Positions 23,899 through 36,400 of a DNA stretch of 64,000 nt are shown one piece after another. Both the position numbers and the translations under genes were made by a program. The stretch comes from Conoideocrella luteorostrata (lineage: Eukaryota; Ascomycota; Sordariomycetes; Hypocreales; Clavicipitaceae): NCBI GenBank assembly GCA_032433595.1, contig JASWJB010000112.1:55125-119124 (forward strand), in the 5' to 3' direction. Below the pieces are notes generated by a model, which was not told the origin of the DNA, did no database searches, and saw nothing but the letters and a program-made list of their open reading frames with translations. Within the stretch, counting starts at the first letter, position 1. Each line of letters opens with the position of its first letter.

Positions 23899-25896
23899 TC
23901 ATGGCCTGTGTTCACGAATAACGTCTTCTTCCCCTTGTTGCTCTTTTCTCGACCGTCTTCGGGACCAGCCGCCCCGTGGGCTATCCCGCGACTCGGAAGG
24001 TCCAATGTGTAGCTGCCGAGTGGAAGAATCTGCCGATTTATTTGACTCATCTTCCGCTTTGCCGGGACTCTCGTTCTCTGAAAGCAGAGCGGAAACCCTA
24101 CTCCTGGATTTTCGCGGGGTGCCGAAAATGTCGTCATGGCTTGGATATTTCTTGCTGCCGTCCACGGCACGCCCTCGGATTTTGAACATGGCGCTGTTGT
24201 AGGCTTGTAAATGCTCCTCATGGCGTCTCTCCAACTCTTGTAGGCTCTTGGAGAGCTCGTCGTTCTTACCGTCTCCTAGGTCATTCTTCAAGGTGTGAAT
24301 TGCTTTCTGATATCCGTCCGCCTGGCTCTGATGACGAGCAGCATCTCGTTGAAGTGTACGCATCTTTTCAGGCACCGCCGGAGATGTCGGACTGCTGCCC
24401 CGAAAGATGGGGCTGTTCATGGGGGACAGATGCCAGTGTCGTCTGGCTTGCTTGAACTCCCTAGCCTCTTCAGATGTCAGCGGTCGTTCTTGGGACAACT
24501 TGATATAGCGCCAGAGTTGCGACCGACCTGGCCGCCTCATCTTAGTCTTCCTGCTCGGTTCTACCCCTTCCGTCTTGTAGAACTCCCGTATCATGTAGAG
24601 GCTTCCTGTTACCACTACGGGACCCTCGCCTGCCTGATTGCAAGCCCATTGCACGCCTTTCCCAACACTGGGCTCGTCGTCGTGTATTCGAGATTCGTCC
24701 TGGATTACCTGAGCGGCGACTTCGCGACCAAGCTCAGCTGGAGCTGGCGGCGGATCATTAGGACCCTGAGTATACTCAACAAAGGCAAGGCTGTCTTGTG
24801 GGCGAATCAACGTTTCAATTATTTTTGAGAACGGCTTTGACTTGCTGGAAGAAAGACCCATGACCCAGGTGACAGGTTGATCCTCCTCGCGAAGAGATCC
24901 GTCAACGTACTTGGCTAATGCTTCCACGCCCAGCATGTTGTGAGCCCCATCAACCAGAACTGGGTTTTGTCGGGCACCATGCGTTAGCTCCGATACCTTC
25001 ACTTTTTCCATTCTCCCAGGTAGCTGGGGTTTTAGTGATAACAACTTGTTGACATCAACTTGCAGATTGGGGAACAGGTTTCGGAACGCGAGTATTGCGC
25101 AAAGCAAATTCTGTTGCTCATAGTCCTGCAGCTTGAATCTTAGCTGGTCGAGATCTGCGATCAAAGGCAATGCTTTTGACGAAAGATTGATCCGCGTCCC
25201 TACTGATTGCGCGTGGTCTTGCAAAACGTTCATAACAGACGTAGGGTTCGTGTGGTCCACGATACACGGCACTCCTGGACGCATAATGCCAGCCTTGACC
25301 TTTGCAATCTCCTCGATCGTGTTTCCCAGATACTCCTGATGGTCCAGGTCAATTTTGGAAATGACGGTGACGGCCTTCTGCTTCATTGCATTAGTGGCAT
25401 CCGTGGCGCCACCCATGCCTACCTCGACGATTCCATACTGCACATTCATCTTGTTGAAGACGCGGAACGCTGCCGCTGTTTCGTTTTCGAATGGCGTTAG
25501 ATCTCCTGGGTTCTCACCAGAAGCAAATGTCCACCCTGAAACCACTCGAGCATATGCTTCCTCGACGTGCTTCAGCTCCATTTCGTACATGCGCTTATTC
25601 ACGTACAAGCCATTAATCGTGATTCCATTGTGACGCTCAGGCAAAGCTGGTGATATATACGTGCCGTGACTAATACCAGACAGCTTGAACATGCCTGCGA
25701 GCAGAGCACATATTGAGCCTTTGCCGTTTGTGCCACCAACATGAACTCCAATCCATCTCTGCTCATCTGGCACGACGCGGCTGATACGCTCCAAGCCAAG
25801 CTTGATGTTGCGCTGCGCTGTGGCAGACTGCTTCTGGGTGGGCATGACGGCCCTGATGCGGGCCAGAGCTCGTTGAATGTCCTTGGCAGCCGGCAT
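23899..25896 (-). CDS. FolC family ligase (dihydrofolate/folylpolyglutamate synthase-like) with C-terminal extension
   Basis: Intronless gene of 665 residues. Residues 1-441 are a FolC ligase, which adds glutamate to dihydropteroate or folates using ATP. Visible motifs are the P-loop VHVGGTNGKGS (residues 51-61), SPALPERHNGI, VEVGMGGATDATN, the metal/substrate segment DLDHQEYLG (183-191), PGRMEKV and VLVDGAHN (313-320). The short form of the loop regions resembles yeast Fol3 (dihydrofolate synthase) more than Met7, but this is not decisive. Residues 442-665 are not part of FolC: a basic segment (RSQLWRYIKLSQERPL), a coiled coil rich in Gln, Glu and Lys, and a Ser/Arg/Glu-rich tail. No stop or splice signal separates the parts. 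The ATG at 25896 (MPAAKDIQ) is the first in frame; upstream codons start only with GTG. Confidence 0.88.
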   Translation of the reverse strand: MPAAKDIQRALARIRAVMPTQKQSATAQRNIKLGLERISRVVPDEQRWIGVHVGGTNGKGSICALLAGMFKLSGISHGTYISPALPERHNGITINGLYVNKRMYEMELKHVEEAYARVVSGWTFASGENPGDLTPFENETAAAFRVFNKMNVQYGIVEVGMGGATDATNAMKQKAVTVISKIDLDHQEYLGNTIEEIAKVKAGIMRPGVPCIVDHTNPTSVMNVLQDHAQSVGTRINLSSKALPLIADLDQLRFKLQDYEQQNLLCAILAFRNLFPNLQVDVNKLLSLKPQLPGRMEKVKVSELTHGARQNPVLVDGAHNMLGVEALAKYVDGSLREEDQPVTWVMGLSSSKSKPFSKIIETLIRPQDSLAFVEYTQGPNDPPPAPAELGREVAAQVIQDESRIHDDEPSVGKGVQWACNQAGEGPVVVTGSLYMIREFYKTEGVEPSRKTKMRRPGRSQLWRYIKLSQERPLTSEEAREFKQARRHWHLSPMNSPIFRGSSPTSPAVPEKMRTLQRDAARHQSQADGYQKAIHTLKNDLGDGKNDELSKSLQELERRHEEHLQAYNSAMFKIRGRAVDGSKKYPSHDDIFGTPRKSRSRVSALLSENESPGKAEDESNKSADSSTRQLHIGPSESRDSPRGGWSRRRSRKEQQGEEDVIREHRP

Positions 25897-27476
25897 AGTG
25901 CAGGAGGCGCTGTGGGATGTGAACAGCAGCCCCTTTGTGTCAATTGGCACGCGCGCGGCCGACCGGGGCTATGAGGATTGAAGTGAGCACTTCATGGATA
26001 TGCAGCTGCAATTCGACAGGAATAGAGATAGCGAAAAGCTGGTGGAGCTGATGGCCCGCTTGGATGAGCGAGAGGGTGATGCTGAAGCTTGGATGAAGTT
26101 GAATGAGAATGTGAATTTGTTGATCCCCGTTTCTGAACCGACTAACTGATTCTGCCCCACCACGTCCAAGTAATGCCGGGCAGCAACTTCGATGTCGCTA
26201 ATCCACTTTTGGCGCATAAATGGATCTGCTCTTGAGCGTGCTTACGGAGTACTCTACGGAGTACATTGTACTGGTGTTATCGAGCTACTCCGTACTTCTT
26301 CAGATGATCAACTTCTCAGGGGGTTACCTTCCGCTTAAATTTGAGCCATTGCAGCGGGTCGGGGAAAAACAGCATCCATAGAGGCCAAACGGCACTTCGA
26401 TTACAACTGGTTAGTACAAATACACAACTAGGCCGACTCCGCTCAGCTAAACAATGTTGAGCTCTCTTCGGGAAACCCTGCCTTGCGCTAATGGAACTAC
26501 AACAAACGAGCACACAACGAACTTCGGCTTCCTGCCGAGCATCACAAAGAACTCGACGATTTTGACACATGCATGGTTGTATGACACTGATTTGATCATT
26601 ATTTAACGAGAGAGAAAACTATGTGTGCCGCAAGCAGGGATGCTCTACCTTAGTCACGGCCAAGGTCCAGATCGCCCCTGCGAGACTCTGGCTCGGAAGC
26701 TGCCTCAGACACAGGATCTTAGGCAGAAAGACAACCGGTCTACACCCCTCAGGAGATGGTAACCTCCCGGCCGTGTTACTATGGAATACAGAGACGGGTA
26801 CAATGAACGACCTGAGAAATTGGCCGCAGGAACAACGGCTACACTAGCACAGATGCTAGGAGCTTGCCTCGTGCGTCTCCCCTCTAACACCTTGACTAAT
26901 TTAATCTTATGAATAGAACGTGACATATCGTCATTGGACGGATGCAATGTACCATAAATATAAACAGGTCCGCTACTGTTTTTTGTTCCTATGTTTTTTG
27001 CAGGCAAAATCACGTGGCTATCTTGGTATAATAGCCATGTAATCTCCGGCATTAGCTTGTAGTTATGTCTGTGATTCTCTACAAATATGATCAGCCAGGT
27101 ACACGACCTCAGCTACGGGTGCTTTACAAATGTAGAGCCCGGAACGTGAAATTGTGTGTCGCGGATTTCGAGCTGACTGGTGCCTGGACACCGCCGCTGT
27201 TACTTTGAGCAAGCGTGCATTGTGCCTGTTACACTCTCTATTATGCTTATTGCGGAGTAGTGAAATTGTAACGGCCAAAGCGAGTATATGGACAAGTATC
27301 AGGATGGGGCTCGTACGAATATCTAAAAGTGAACGAAGAAAGGGAAAACAAAATAAGAAAAAGCAGAGATGGAGAGCTTAAAAGAGAGCTGTGATATAAA
27401 CTCGCTTGCAGCACGTCGGCATGCAAGGTCGGGCCACTCCCGCGCTTATCTCGCTGCATCTGGTCTCTTCTTTCCA
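25897..27476. other. Intergenic region between FolC gene and the biosynthetic locus
   Basis: No supported gene in about 1.6 kb. Two TACGGAGTAC copies in direct orientation lie at 26243-26264 and an inverted copy at 26286-26295. This gap separates conserved primary-metabolism genes from the PKS-NRPS and could be the left border of the locus. Confidence 0.5.
26243..26295. repeat. Cluster of three TACGGAGTAC-type elements
   Basis: TACGGAGTAC, then CTCTACGGAGTAC, then the reverse form TACTCCGTAC within 53 bp, upstream of the FolC start codon. Confidence 0.75.
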
Positions 27477-30400
27477 TCATTCAATACCATTGCCCTTTAA
27501 TAGTCGAGGATACCGCGCTTTTTCCGTACGATTTGAAACTGCTTCGAGGTATGCCGCAAGGACCGGACTCATTCCTTCAAGCTCTGCTCGTGCTGCCCAT
27601 TGTGACATTGGCAGATTTTCAAAGGACCTTCCAAACCGGCTTTCCATGTATAACTGAAAATCCTCGACAGGAACGGCATTGTCTTCGGTGTGATGGGAAA
27701 ACCTCACACGTCCACCGAGATCGTCCACGTCGCCCAATGCACGGCATACAACAGCCGCGGCTGCTGAGTGTACCTCGCACATGTCGAGGAACCCGGAGCA
27801 GGATGCTAAAGATGGCACAACGCCTAACCGAACGGCGTACTTGTGCATCATATTTACGGCGTCTAATTCGTCCGCCTTCTCGGACATGAGATATCCCGTA
27901 CGATGGATGCAAATAGGCAGTCCAGTCAGCAACGCACAGTTTTCCAGAAATCGCTCGCTAGACCACTTAGTACAAGTGAATCCCTCGGTGTCTTGCTGAG
28001 CGGAAGGATAGAAGTTTGACACGGAGGATTCAGGCCATGAATTTTGACCGGTGAAAAGGACGACTCTGGAGCTCGAGATGTAGTGCAGCGGCGTCAGTCT
28101 GCGAAGCGCCAGTCTAGCAAGAAACTTGGTCGACTCAACGTTCTGAATACGAATGGATTCGTAGTTGTTCAAGCAAGATCCTTCGGCGCCAGCATGCAGA
28201 ATAACATCCGTTTCCTTTTCGAGATATCGTTGGTCTTCCTCAGACAGACCAAGGTGGACGGCTCCAAGGCCACCATTATAAACAACTAGCCTCTCATTCT
28301 GGGGAAGCTTGGCTGCATCATCCGACGAGATGGCCACACAGTTGACCCTTGCCACACTACTGTCCTCTAGCAATAGGCTTAGGATGCTGCTCCCTAGATG
28401 AGAAGCTGCACCGGTGAGAAGCACCGACTTGTTTTTGCTGCGGGTCGAAGCTGGGGGTTTGTTCTGATGGACCAATTCAAGGTTGGTATCAAAATGGGTC
28501 TCTTTATCCCAAAAATCACAGTCACTAGTGTTGTTTTGAGTGTCAATTGTGTCTTGAATTAATGATGCCATTGACCTGAGATTGCTGGCTTCGAAGAGCT
28601 GAAGGAGCGAGATAGGAATACCCCACTGCTGCCGTATTCTGTTGCGGAGACTCACGAGTATCAGCGAATTGCCTCCAAGCCTGAAGAAGTCTGAGCTTGC
28701 CTCGATACCTAAAAAGTCTTGGATATCTTTCGGCAAAGCACCTTTCCATAGGACACGTAGGTCCAGCTCCAGAGAAGACAGTGATTCGTGCGAATTATGG
28801 CTGCTTTTGTAAGGCATTGAAATCTGATTCAGCGCAGGCCGGTCTAGTTTTCCGTTGCTGTTTATCGGTAGCCTTTCCAATGGGATAATGATGGCTGGCC
28901 GCATGTACTCTGGCAGGGGAAGGCGTTCGACAAGAGAAGTCAAATAATTGTCTGTGTCGGAGTTCTTTGCACCTCGGGCAAAAACGCAAAATGCAACCAG
29001 CACCGGCACCTCTGCGTCTCCCCGGACTGTCACGACTGCCTCTGATAGTTTTCCCGCAGCCGTTTTCAAGATATTAGATGCAATATCACCCAACTCGACG
29101 CGAATTCCTCGGAGCTTGACCTGCGATTCACTCCACAATCGTCCAAGAACCACTAGTCTCCCGTCCGGCCTCATAATCCCGGAGTCACCAGTGCGATACA
29201 TGGTAGTACAACCGCGTGATACATCTCCACGTGTTACAAACGGATCCGTTACAAACACCTTGGACGTCTCTTCCCTGCGTCCGAGATAGCCCCGCCCAAC
29301 GCCTGCGCCAGCGATGCAAATCTCGCCAGCACAGCCATGGGGGACGGGATTAAGAGCCTCGTCGACCACATAAACAGCGACATTGTCCAATGTTTTTCCA
29401 ACCGGCACGTAATCTATGTCGTCTTTCCAGTACTCGACAATTCCGGTGCTGCTGAGTATGCACGTCTCACTCGGCCCGTACATGTTGTACACGTCTAATC
29501 TTCCGGACATGTTTTCTCGAATCTGCGCAGCAAGCTGGACCGTGAAGGGCTCACCTCCGACCAGGATCCTTCTAAGCTCTTTACACGCTCTGAGAATTGT
29601 TGAGGCTTCTTGTAAAATGTACTTTAACTCTGTTGGAGTACTAGCTATGCATGTTACGTCGAATTTTAAGGCCAATTCTGCGATGACACAGGGATCACCG
29701 CGCTGTTCTTTCGACGCCATGACCAGCGTGTTCCCTGTCGCTAAGGCCAAGAAAATCTGCATAATTGACAAGTCAAATCCGAGTGAGGTATGCTGCAACA
29801 TAGCCTCTTCCCCGAACCGGAATCCGATTGCACGCGAGAGCGAGGCGATGATAGAGCTATAATTGGACTGCGTAAGAACAGCGCCCTTGGGTGCCCCAGT
29901 AGTCCCACTCGTATAAAAGACGGTTGCAGTTGCGGCAGGATTTGACTTATTCTCTGTTGTTGCGAACTGGGCCGGGAGCTGGGATATGTCGAGAGTTGTA
30001 ACGGTTGGATGTGATCTTGCCAGCCATGACGCTAAGTCGCACGTTTGTGCGTGATGAAGAATTGCAGCTGGTTTGCAGTCCGCAACAATAGTGGCGAGCC
30101 TGTCCTTGTTATTCATGCTGTCAAGTGGGATGGCGACACCGCCGACTTTCATGACTGCCAGTAGTGATGCTACGTAGTCAGCGGAAGGGTCAAAGAGGAG
30201 GCAGCAGAAATGCTCTGTGCGAGTATGATCGCGAACGGTATCCACGGCTGCTGCAACCCTATTGATCAACATCATGAAATCCGCATACGTGTACGAAGTA
30301 CTGTCGTCTCTAACGGCAACCGCGTCAGCGTGGCTGTTTGCGACTCGCTCAACCTGAAGGGGGATTGTTTCAGCCCAGTCAGACTTGACCCTTCGTCCGA

Positions 30401-33400
30401 TGCCGTTGAGGTCAGTTTGAGCTCGCCCTAGTAGCTCGCATGAAGTGAGGTCGGCAGCCAGCCTTCGTGGGTTATGGTAGGACAATGTGAGTAAAGAAGA
30501 ATAACTATCAAGAATGGAACGAGCCGCTTCTTTGGAATACAACCCTTCTTGGACGTCCAGATGCAGAAAGCAAGTTCCATCCGGGGTCTCGCTAATGTTT
30601 AGGCACATGTCGAAGGGGTTGCTTGCACTTCGTGACTGCATGTATTTCAGGGTAGATCCGCCGATTGAAGTCAACCCCAAGTAGTTCGGCCGATAGTTTA
30701 TTACCACTTGGAACAACGGACTGTGTCTCCTAGTTCGGTTCACGCGAAGCTTGTTCAACAAGACATCTAGCGGAACAGCGGAGTTTTGGAGAGCAGTCAA
30801 AACAGTAGACGACAGCTTGTTGCATAATCCCTCTATGTCGTCGTTCGCCTCAACCCTAACTCGTACAGGTACGATATTGACGAAGAACCCGGCGGTGTCG
30901 GCGAAGGCTGCGCCTGCGTTTGGTCTTCCCGACTCGACCATTCCAACACAAATATCAGAGGTCTTCGAAAGGCCAGATATGAGCCCTAGCAACACGCTGA
31001 AGTGAAAGTGGAATGGTGTGATTTGCAACTCGCGGCTGGTTCGTTTGATATGTGAACATACGTCTAGGTCTAGCTCGATCTCAGAGGTGACAAATGAGTA
31101 ATGGTTTGTAGCCTTACGCGTTCTAGTGTGAGACATTGGAAATAAGGGAATAGTTTCTGGGAGCTCCGATAATTCCGTCTTCCAAAATTCAATTTCCTTT
31201 CCGAAATCTCCAGCTTCTACCATCTGTCGTTGCTTGACGGCAAACTCGATATATTGCGAAGTGGGAGACAGGTCCTCGCCAGCATATACGCGCGCAATGT
31301 CTCGAAGTATGATGATCCAGGTAACCCTATCAATCGCAATATGATGGCTGCCCAAAATAAACGTATAGAAGTCATCAGACTTGCGGACAATGGTGATGCC
31401 TAGACTGATACCTCCTTCCAAGTCCCAACGACGCGCTTTCATGGCCTTGAACTCTTCAGCAGCGGTTTCGGTTGACTTCTGCTCTACATATCGGAAAGGC
31501 AACGCCGAGGACGATAGGACTGCTTGCATGGGCAAATCCGTTGAGGAATCAGTGTAGTAGCAGGTCCGCAGGATTTCATGATGTAAAGACACGTGAATGA
31601 ATGCCCTCTGCAGGCGACCAACGTCCAGGCTGCCGTGTATCTCGTACATGGCAGTTTCGTTGTAAGTGCATGGATCTTCCAGAAATCCTTGGAGGAACCA
31701 AAGCTGCGCCTGGGCGAACGACATCAGCGCTTTTCTCTCAGCCGATCTTTGTGGCTGCATGTGCTCGGCCTTGTTTCCATTCTCGGCTCGTCGTCTCGGA
31801 GCACTGTCGGTTGTTGAGGGATTCGATTGTGAGTGTGTTGGTATTTTTGAGGATTTCTGGCTGCCCAATGTGGTGTCACCGCCGTTACGAAGGCCATCTG
31901 GGGAAACATTGTGTCGATTCTCGACAGTTGACGAGGTTGTATTTGAACCTGGAGAATCTTTCACTCTTGTAGTGCTCTGCCGATGTAACAATACCGAGCT
32001 TGCGGCAGTTTTGCAGAGGGACTCCCCAGATACGCCTCCTAGGATCTGGAGAGCTGAAACTTCAGCCCCGGTAGCCTTACGGAACCAGGACTGAATTTCC
32101 ATTGCCAGGAGCGAGTCTAACCCAAGGCTGACCAACGGCGAGTCCATATTGACAGCTGTTGATTCAAGCTGAAGTAGGCTCACCAGCCTTTCTAATAACG
32201 CTTGCCGAATCCTTTCAACAATCTCTGCTTCGGTTTCTGACTCCAGAAGTACCTGAGCACTTAGCGATGAGCCAAGCTTGCCGGCCGTCACCTTTGACTC
32301 GTCTCGTATGTAAAATGAGAAGCGAGGCTCTTTAGCCCAATGAGGCCGGCTCGCCTCGTTTTCGCTTATTGCCAGTCCTGTGATGAGTTCGCAGTGCTGC
32401 CCACGCCAAGTCCCTGCTGGCATTCCCGCTAGAATTCCTTCCACAAACATAGTATGGATTTCCTCCTCGCATAGTGGGAGAACATGCATGTTGCGGAGGT
32501 TTCGCTCCACCGTAACATTCTGTCGCGTGACATATCCAACATCGGAGACCATGCTAATGTCAATGACTGAACCTGCCAAGCCCCTGCGTTTTCGGTCTGC
32601 GGCAAGACCGGCCATAAACATGTTCGCCATATGATAGTTTGACTGTCCGGGAGTGCCAATAACACTTGCTATAGACGAGAACATTATAAAGAATTCCAGG
32701 TTATAGCCAGAGAATATGCCATCAAGATTGATACTTCCCCGTACTTTTGGACCGATGACGCTTTCCATGGATTCGACGTTCATCTCGCCAAACAGTCTAT
32801 CTGCTAAAACCATGGATCCGTTGCAGATGCCTGCCACTGTTGGCATTCTTTCGCTAATATGGTTTACCGCGGCTTGAACACTCTTAACATCGGTTACATC
32901 CATTTCCACAACGAGAACAGTAGCCCCCATGTTTGACATGGAATCAAGCCACCTTTTGCTGACATTGGGGTGGCGACTGGCCAAGACGATATGGCGAGCA
33001 CCGTTCTTAATCATCCAACTGCAGATAGATAGACCAAGATCACCAGTCAGACCAACTAGGAAATAGGTCTTGTCCGCACCAAAAAGCTGCGATGCATCAA
33101 CCGGCTGTATGTTGGTGCGAATAGCCGAATTCGACGTGTCTCTCCAGTCCACGACGCATGTAGGACCGCCAGTTGACGAACTGCACAATTCGCCTATTGT
33201 ATGTACGGATAACTCGTTACTTATGGTTGAGGGATCAGTCTGCTTTGATAATTTTGCATATGCTGTTGTCAAGTAGTGAGAGAGATCCATTCCATCATGC
33301 CATGTCATGGGGCACTCAGACAATCGCCCGGAAATGACATCCCGACAGACGAACATCGATTCCATTCTTGAAATGAAGGCTTTCGATTCAGCAGAATCTA

Positions 33401-36400
33401 ACGATTCACCGAGAACGAGCGCGGAAATGTTGTTAGGCAGTGTTGATCTGACGGCCCGTACCGGGGCCCTTGGGTGAAGGTAAGAAGTGTTTGCCGGATC
33501 GCATGATGTTGTGCAAATGGATACACCTCTTTCCTTGGCCTCCTCTTTGAAGATACCGACCACTGATTCTTCGGCCCCATGTATCCAAATGGCCCGGCCC
33601 CTGGGAACTGCCCTCACCCAGGCTTGAGCCAGCATCGTTATGGCCAAAGCCCATAGCATCTCGGCTTTGGCATCGACCTCGGACACGAAGAACATGTCCT
33701 CTTTGGGCACTTGAATGACGGAAGAATTCACATGTGACCATGCGATAACGACTCTCGTATAATCATCCTGAATGCGGCCAAGGCACAAATATCGAAGGGC
33801 CTGCCCAGGGAGAAGTTGAAGCGGTACAACAGTTGAGAAATCGACATCAACAACTGAAAGACCAAGTCTTTCGCGGACAATCTTCGGCCGGGCAATTACT
33901 TCATAGGAGCTCATAGAGTAGTGGATTTCTAAGATGTGCGTGTCCGTTGTAACCTCCTTGGCTATGCCCCGACGCGTTGAGTTTATAGAGTCGTTGAGCT
34001 CCAAGCTTGGCTTGATTCGAGGCACGAAGACCGTACCGCCCCGTGCAGATAGTTCAGTTTCAGATGTCCACAACGCATCGTGGGACTCAATTTCGAGGGG
34101 ATCGATCAAGACAAGTCGCAAGAAATGCTGTAAGATTGCGGAACAATCTAATCTTGAGCTATTGTCAAGATCCAGAATCTGTAGGCGTAGCGAAGGCTTT
34201 TCCGCGCGCAATCCGCGACAGAGGCCCATCAGCATGTTGGAGAATGGATTGGCTGATGATGCATTTCGGGTGATAACCATTAGTGCTAGACACCTCTTGA
34301 ATAGAGTTTGCATTCCCGGAAGTGTCGAATGATCAACACCCGTTCCGAACGTCGGTTGGTCCAGTTCAGCTAGGTAGAGGACGAAGGAGCTGGGGGGCAG
34401 ATTTGATTCTTGGACGCTTCGGATATCTGGAATTTGGGTAGCACCAATTCCAACTGAAAGCAATTGTTCGCTGAGGTCGCGAACCGCTCGGGAAATCGCT
34501 AATGTCGAGCCGCCTATAATTACCACCTGGTCAAACCCAGGGAGACGATGTACATGTTGTAGCGGTTTCCGGATGGCATCGAAGATAGGATCTCTCGCCT
34601 GGCTCACGAAGGAAGTGTATGTGTGAAGCTTTTCATCAAGCTGGTCTCGGTTCCAGAGGTCGACGCCGTAAAAGCCCGCTTTACGGAGCTCTTTGTCCCA
34701 AGTCTCGATCGATGCAACAGGGCCAACCCGGCGACAGTCGTCTTGTGCCGGCCGCCATCCTTCTAGGCTAGACATGATGAGTTGAAGGCGGAGAAGTTTC
34801 GATGTTGGCTCAACTGCGATGAAGAAACCTCCAGGGCGCAACAGCCCTCTGACCTGGCGCAAAACTGCTTCTGGATCGAGACTCATGTGCAATCCGTTGT
34901 CGGAGATGACTACATCGTAGGTTTTCTTTCTGAACCCTTGCTCGTCGAACGATTGCGAGACGTCGAGCTTCTGAAAATAAATTCGACCTGCGTGGTCGGC
35001 AAGCTTGTCTTGCGCTGCAGGAAATAATGCATCCGACTCGTCGGTGAACGTATAGGAGCCAAAATCAAGCCCGATGGCGTCGAGGACGGCTTCCGTTGTC
35101 AGCCCTGTGCCCGCACCAAGTTCTAGTATGTTTGACTTGGGGTATCTGTGTGATATTGCACGCATGTAAGAAGAAACTTGTCGTCGGGTATTGCGCACTC
35201 CGAGGCCATTCTGGCGGAACTGATCAAGTTTGCCGTCCTTCGATAGGACTTCGGTCATGGTCTTCTCTCTCTTGAAGGCGCTCTCAATCTCGTCCCCAAC
35301 GATGCGCATCAGCTCAAAGTCTACTTGGTCCTGGCGTTTTGATATGATCGCATCAATAGCTTGTCGAGAGTCGTTTACCCAAACATGACCCTTGTCTCTT
35401 AGCAACAAGTCGACAGAAGTACGTAGGTGCTCCACAATCCGCTTCTCATGTGGTTTGAGGCTGTCGAAGCCAACTTGTTGGGCCACAGAAGTTGCCCTGC
35501 GACAGAAGAACAAGGCCACACGCTCAGCCTCTTCCACGAGGACTTCTTCGGGTGGATTGTAGGCAACGGGGAACTGGAAGCCACTTAACATATCCGCTTC
35601 CCATCGCGCTTCGCTGAAGATGATCCGGTCACTAGAGGCATCAGGCTTCGACAGAGCAGCTAATGTTATGCCTTCAATTTGCAGCACGGGATGAGCACAT
35701 CCATCGTCTACGGAGTACATTTCAATGTCACCTGTGATCCTTGTTGCGGATGCCTCAGCAATGCGCGCGTCAATTGTTATATCAGCTGTCCCTGTAATCG
35801 ATGATGTGATCTGTCGTTGAGTATTCACGATGATCTTTTCAAAACGCTGTGGAAGATACGCCGTCCACATTTTTTCGGTAGTAGGGGCAGCGAAGGCCGC
35901 AAATATCTATCAAAATGTTAGATGTATCCTACTACAACACTTTAGGAGAGGCAAGCTTACCGGCTGCAAACTTGTGTCCAGGAGCGCAGGATGATATATG
36001 CTTCCATACTCAACTTCTTGAGCGCTCCAAGATGCTCTCGCAGTTGAAATTCCATCTGCGCGGGACATGGACTTGAGACCCCTGAATGGACCTTCGTACT
36101 CGAGACCGACCGCCCTAACTGAGTAATAAAATCGATCAATGTCCACAGGAGTGACGGTCGTATCGAGACATTGGACCCGCGACGGGAATAGCCCGTCACA
36201 TGGCTCTCCAAAATAAATACTGACACTTCCGTGACAAGTTCTCTCCATGGCAGAAGTGGAAGGATCAAAGATCGCGTACAACGAAAATTCGGCTGCCAAC
36301 ATGCTTTCCCCTGCTTCTTTAGTGCTTAAAACTTTTAAGGATGAGATAATTTCCACAGGTGCAGTGTCATTTTGTAATCGCAAAGCCCTCTCAAAGCTTA

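Noticed and set aside
25897..25950. Longer start of the FolC gene
   Set aside because: The upstream codon is GTG, not ATG; fungal nuclear genes start at ATG and MPAAKDIQ fits the family.
35709..35718. TACGGAGTAC copy within the PKS-NRPS as a functional site
   Set aside because: It encodes part of the reading frame without disruption and is a single copy, so it is likely coincidental there.
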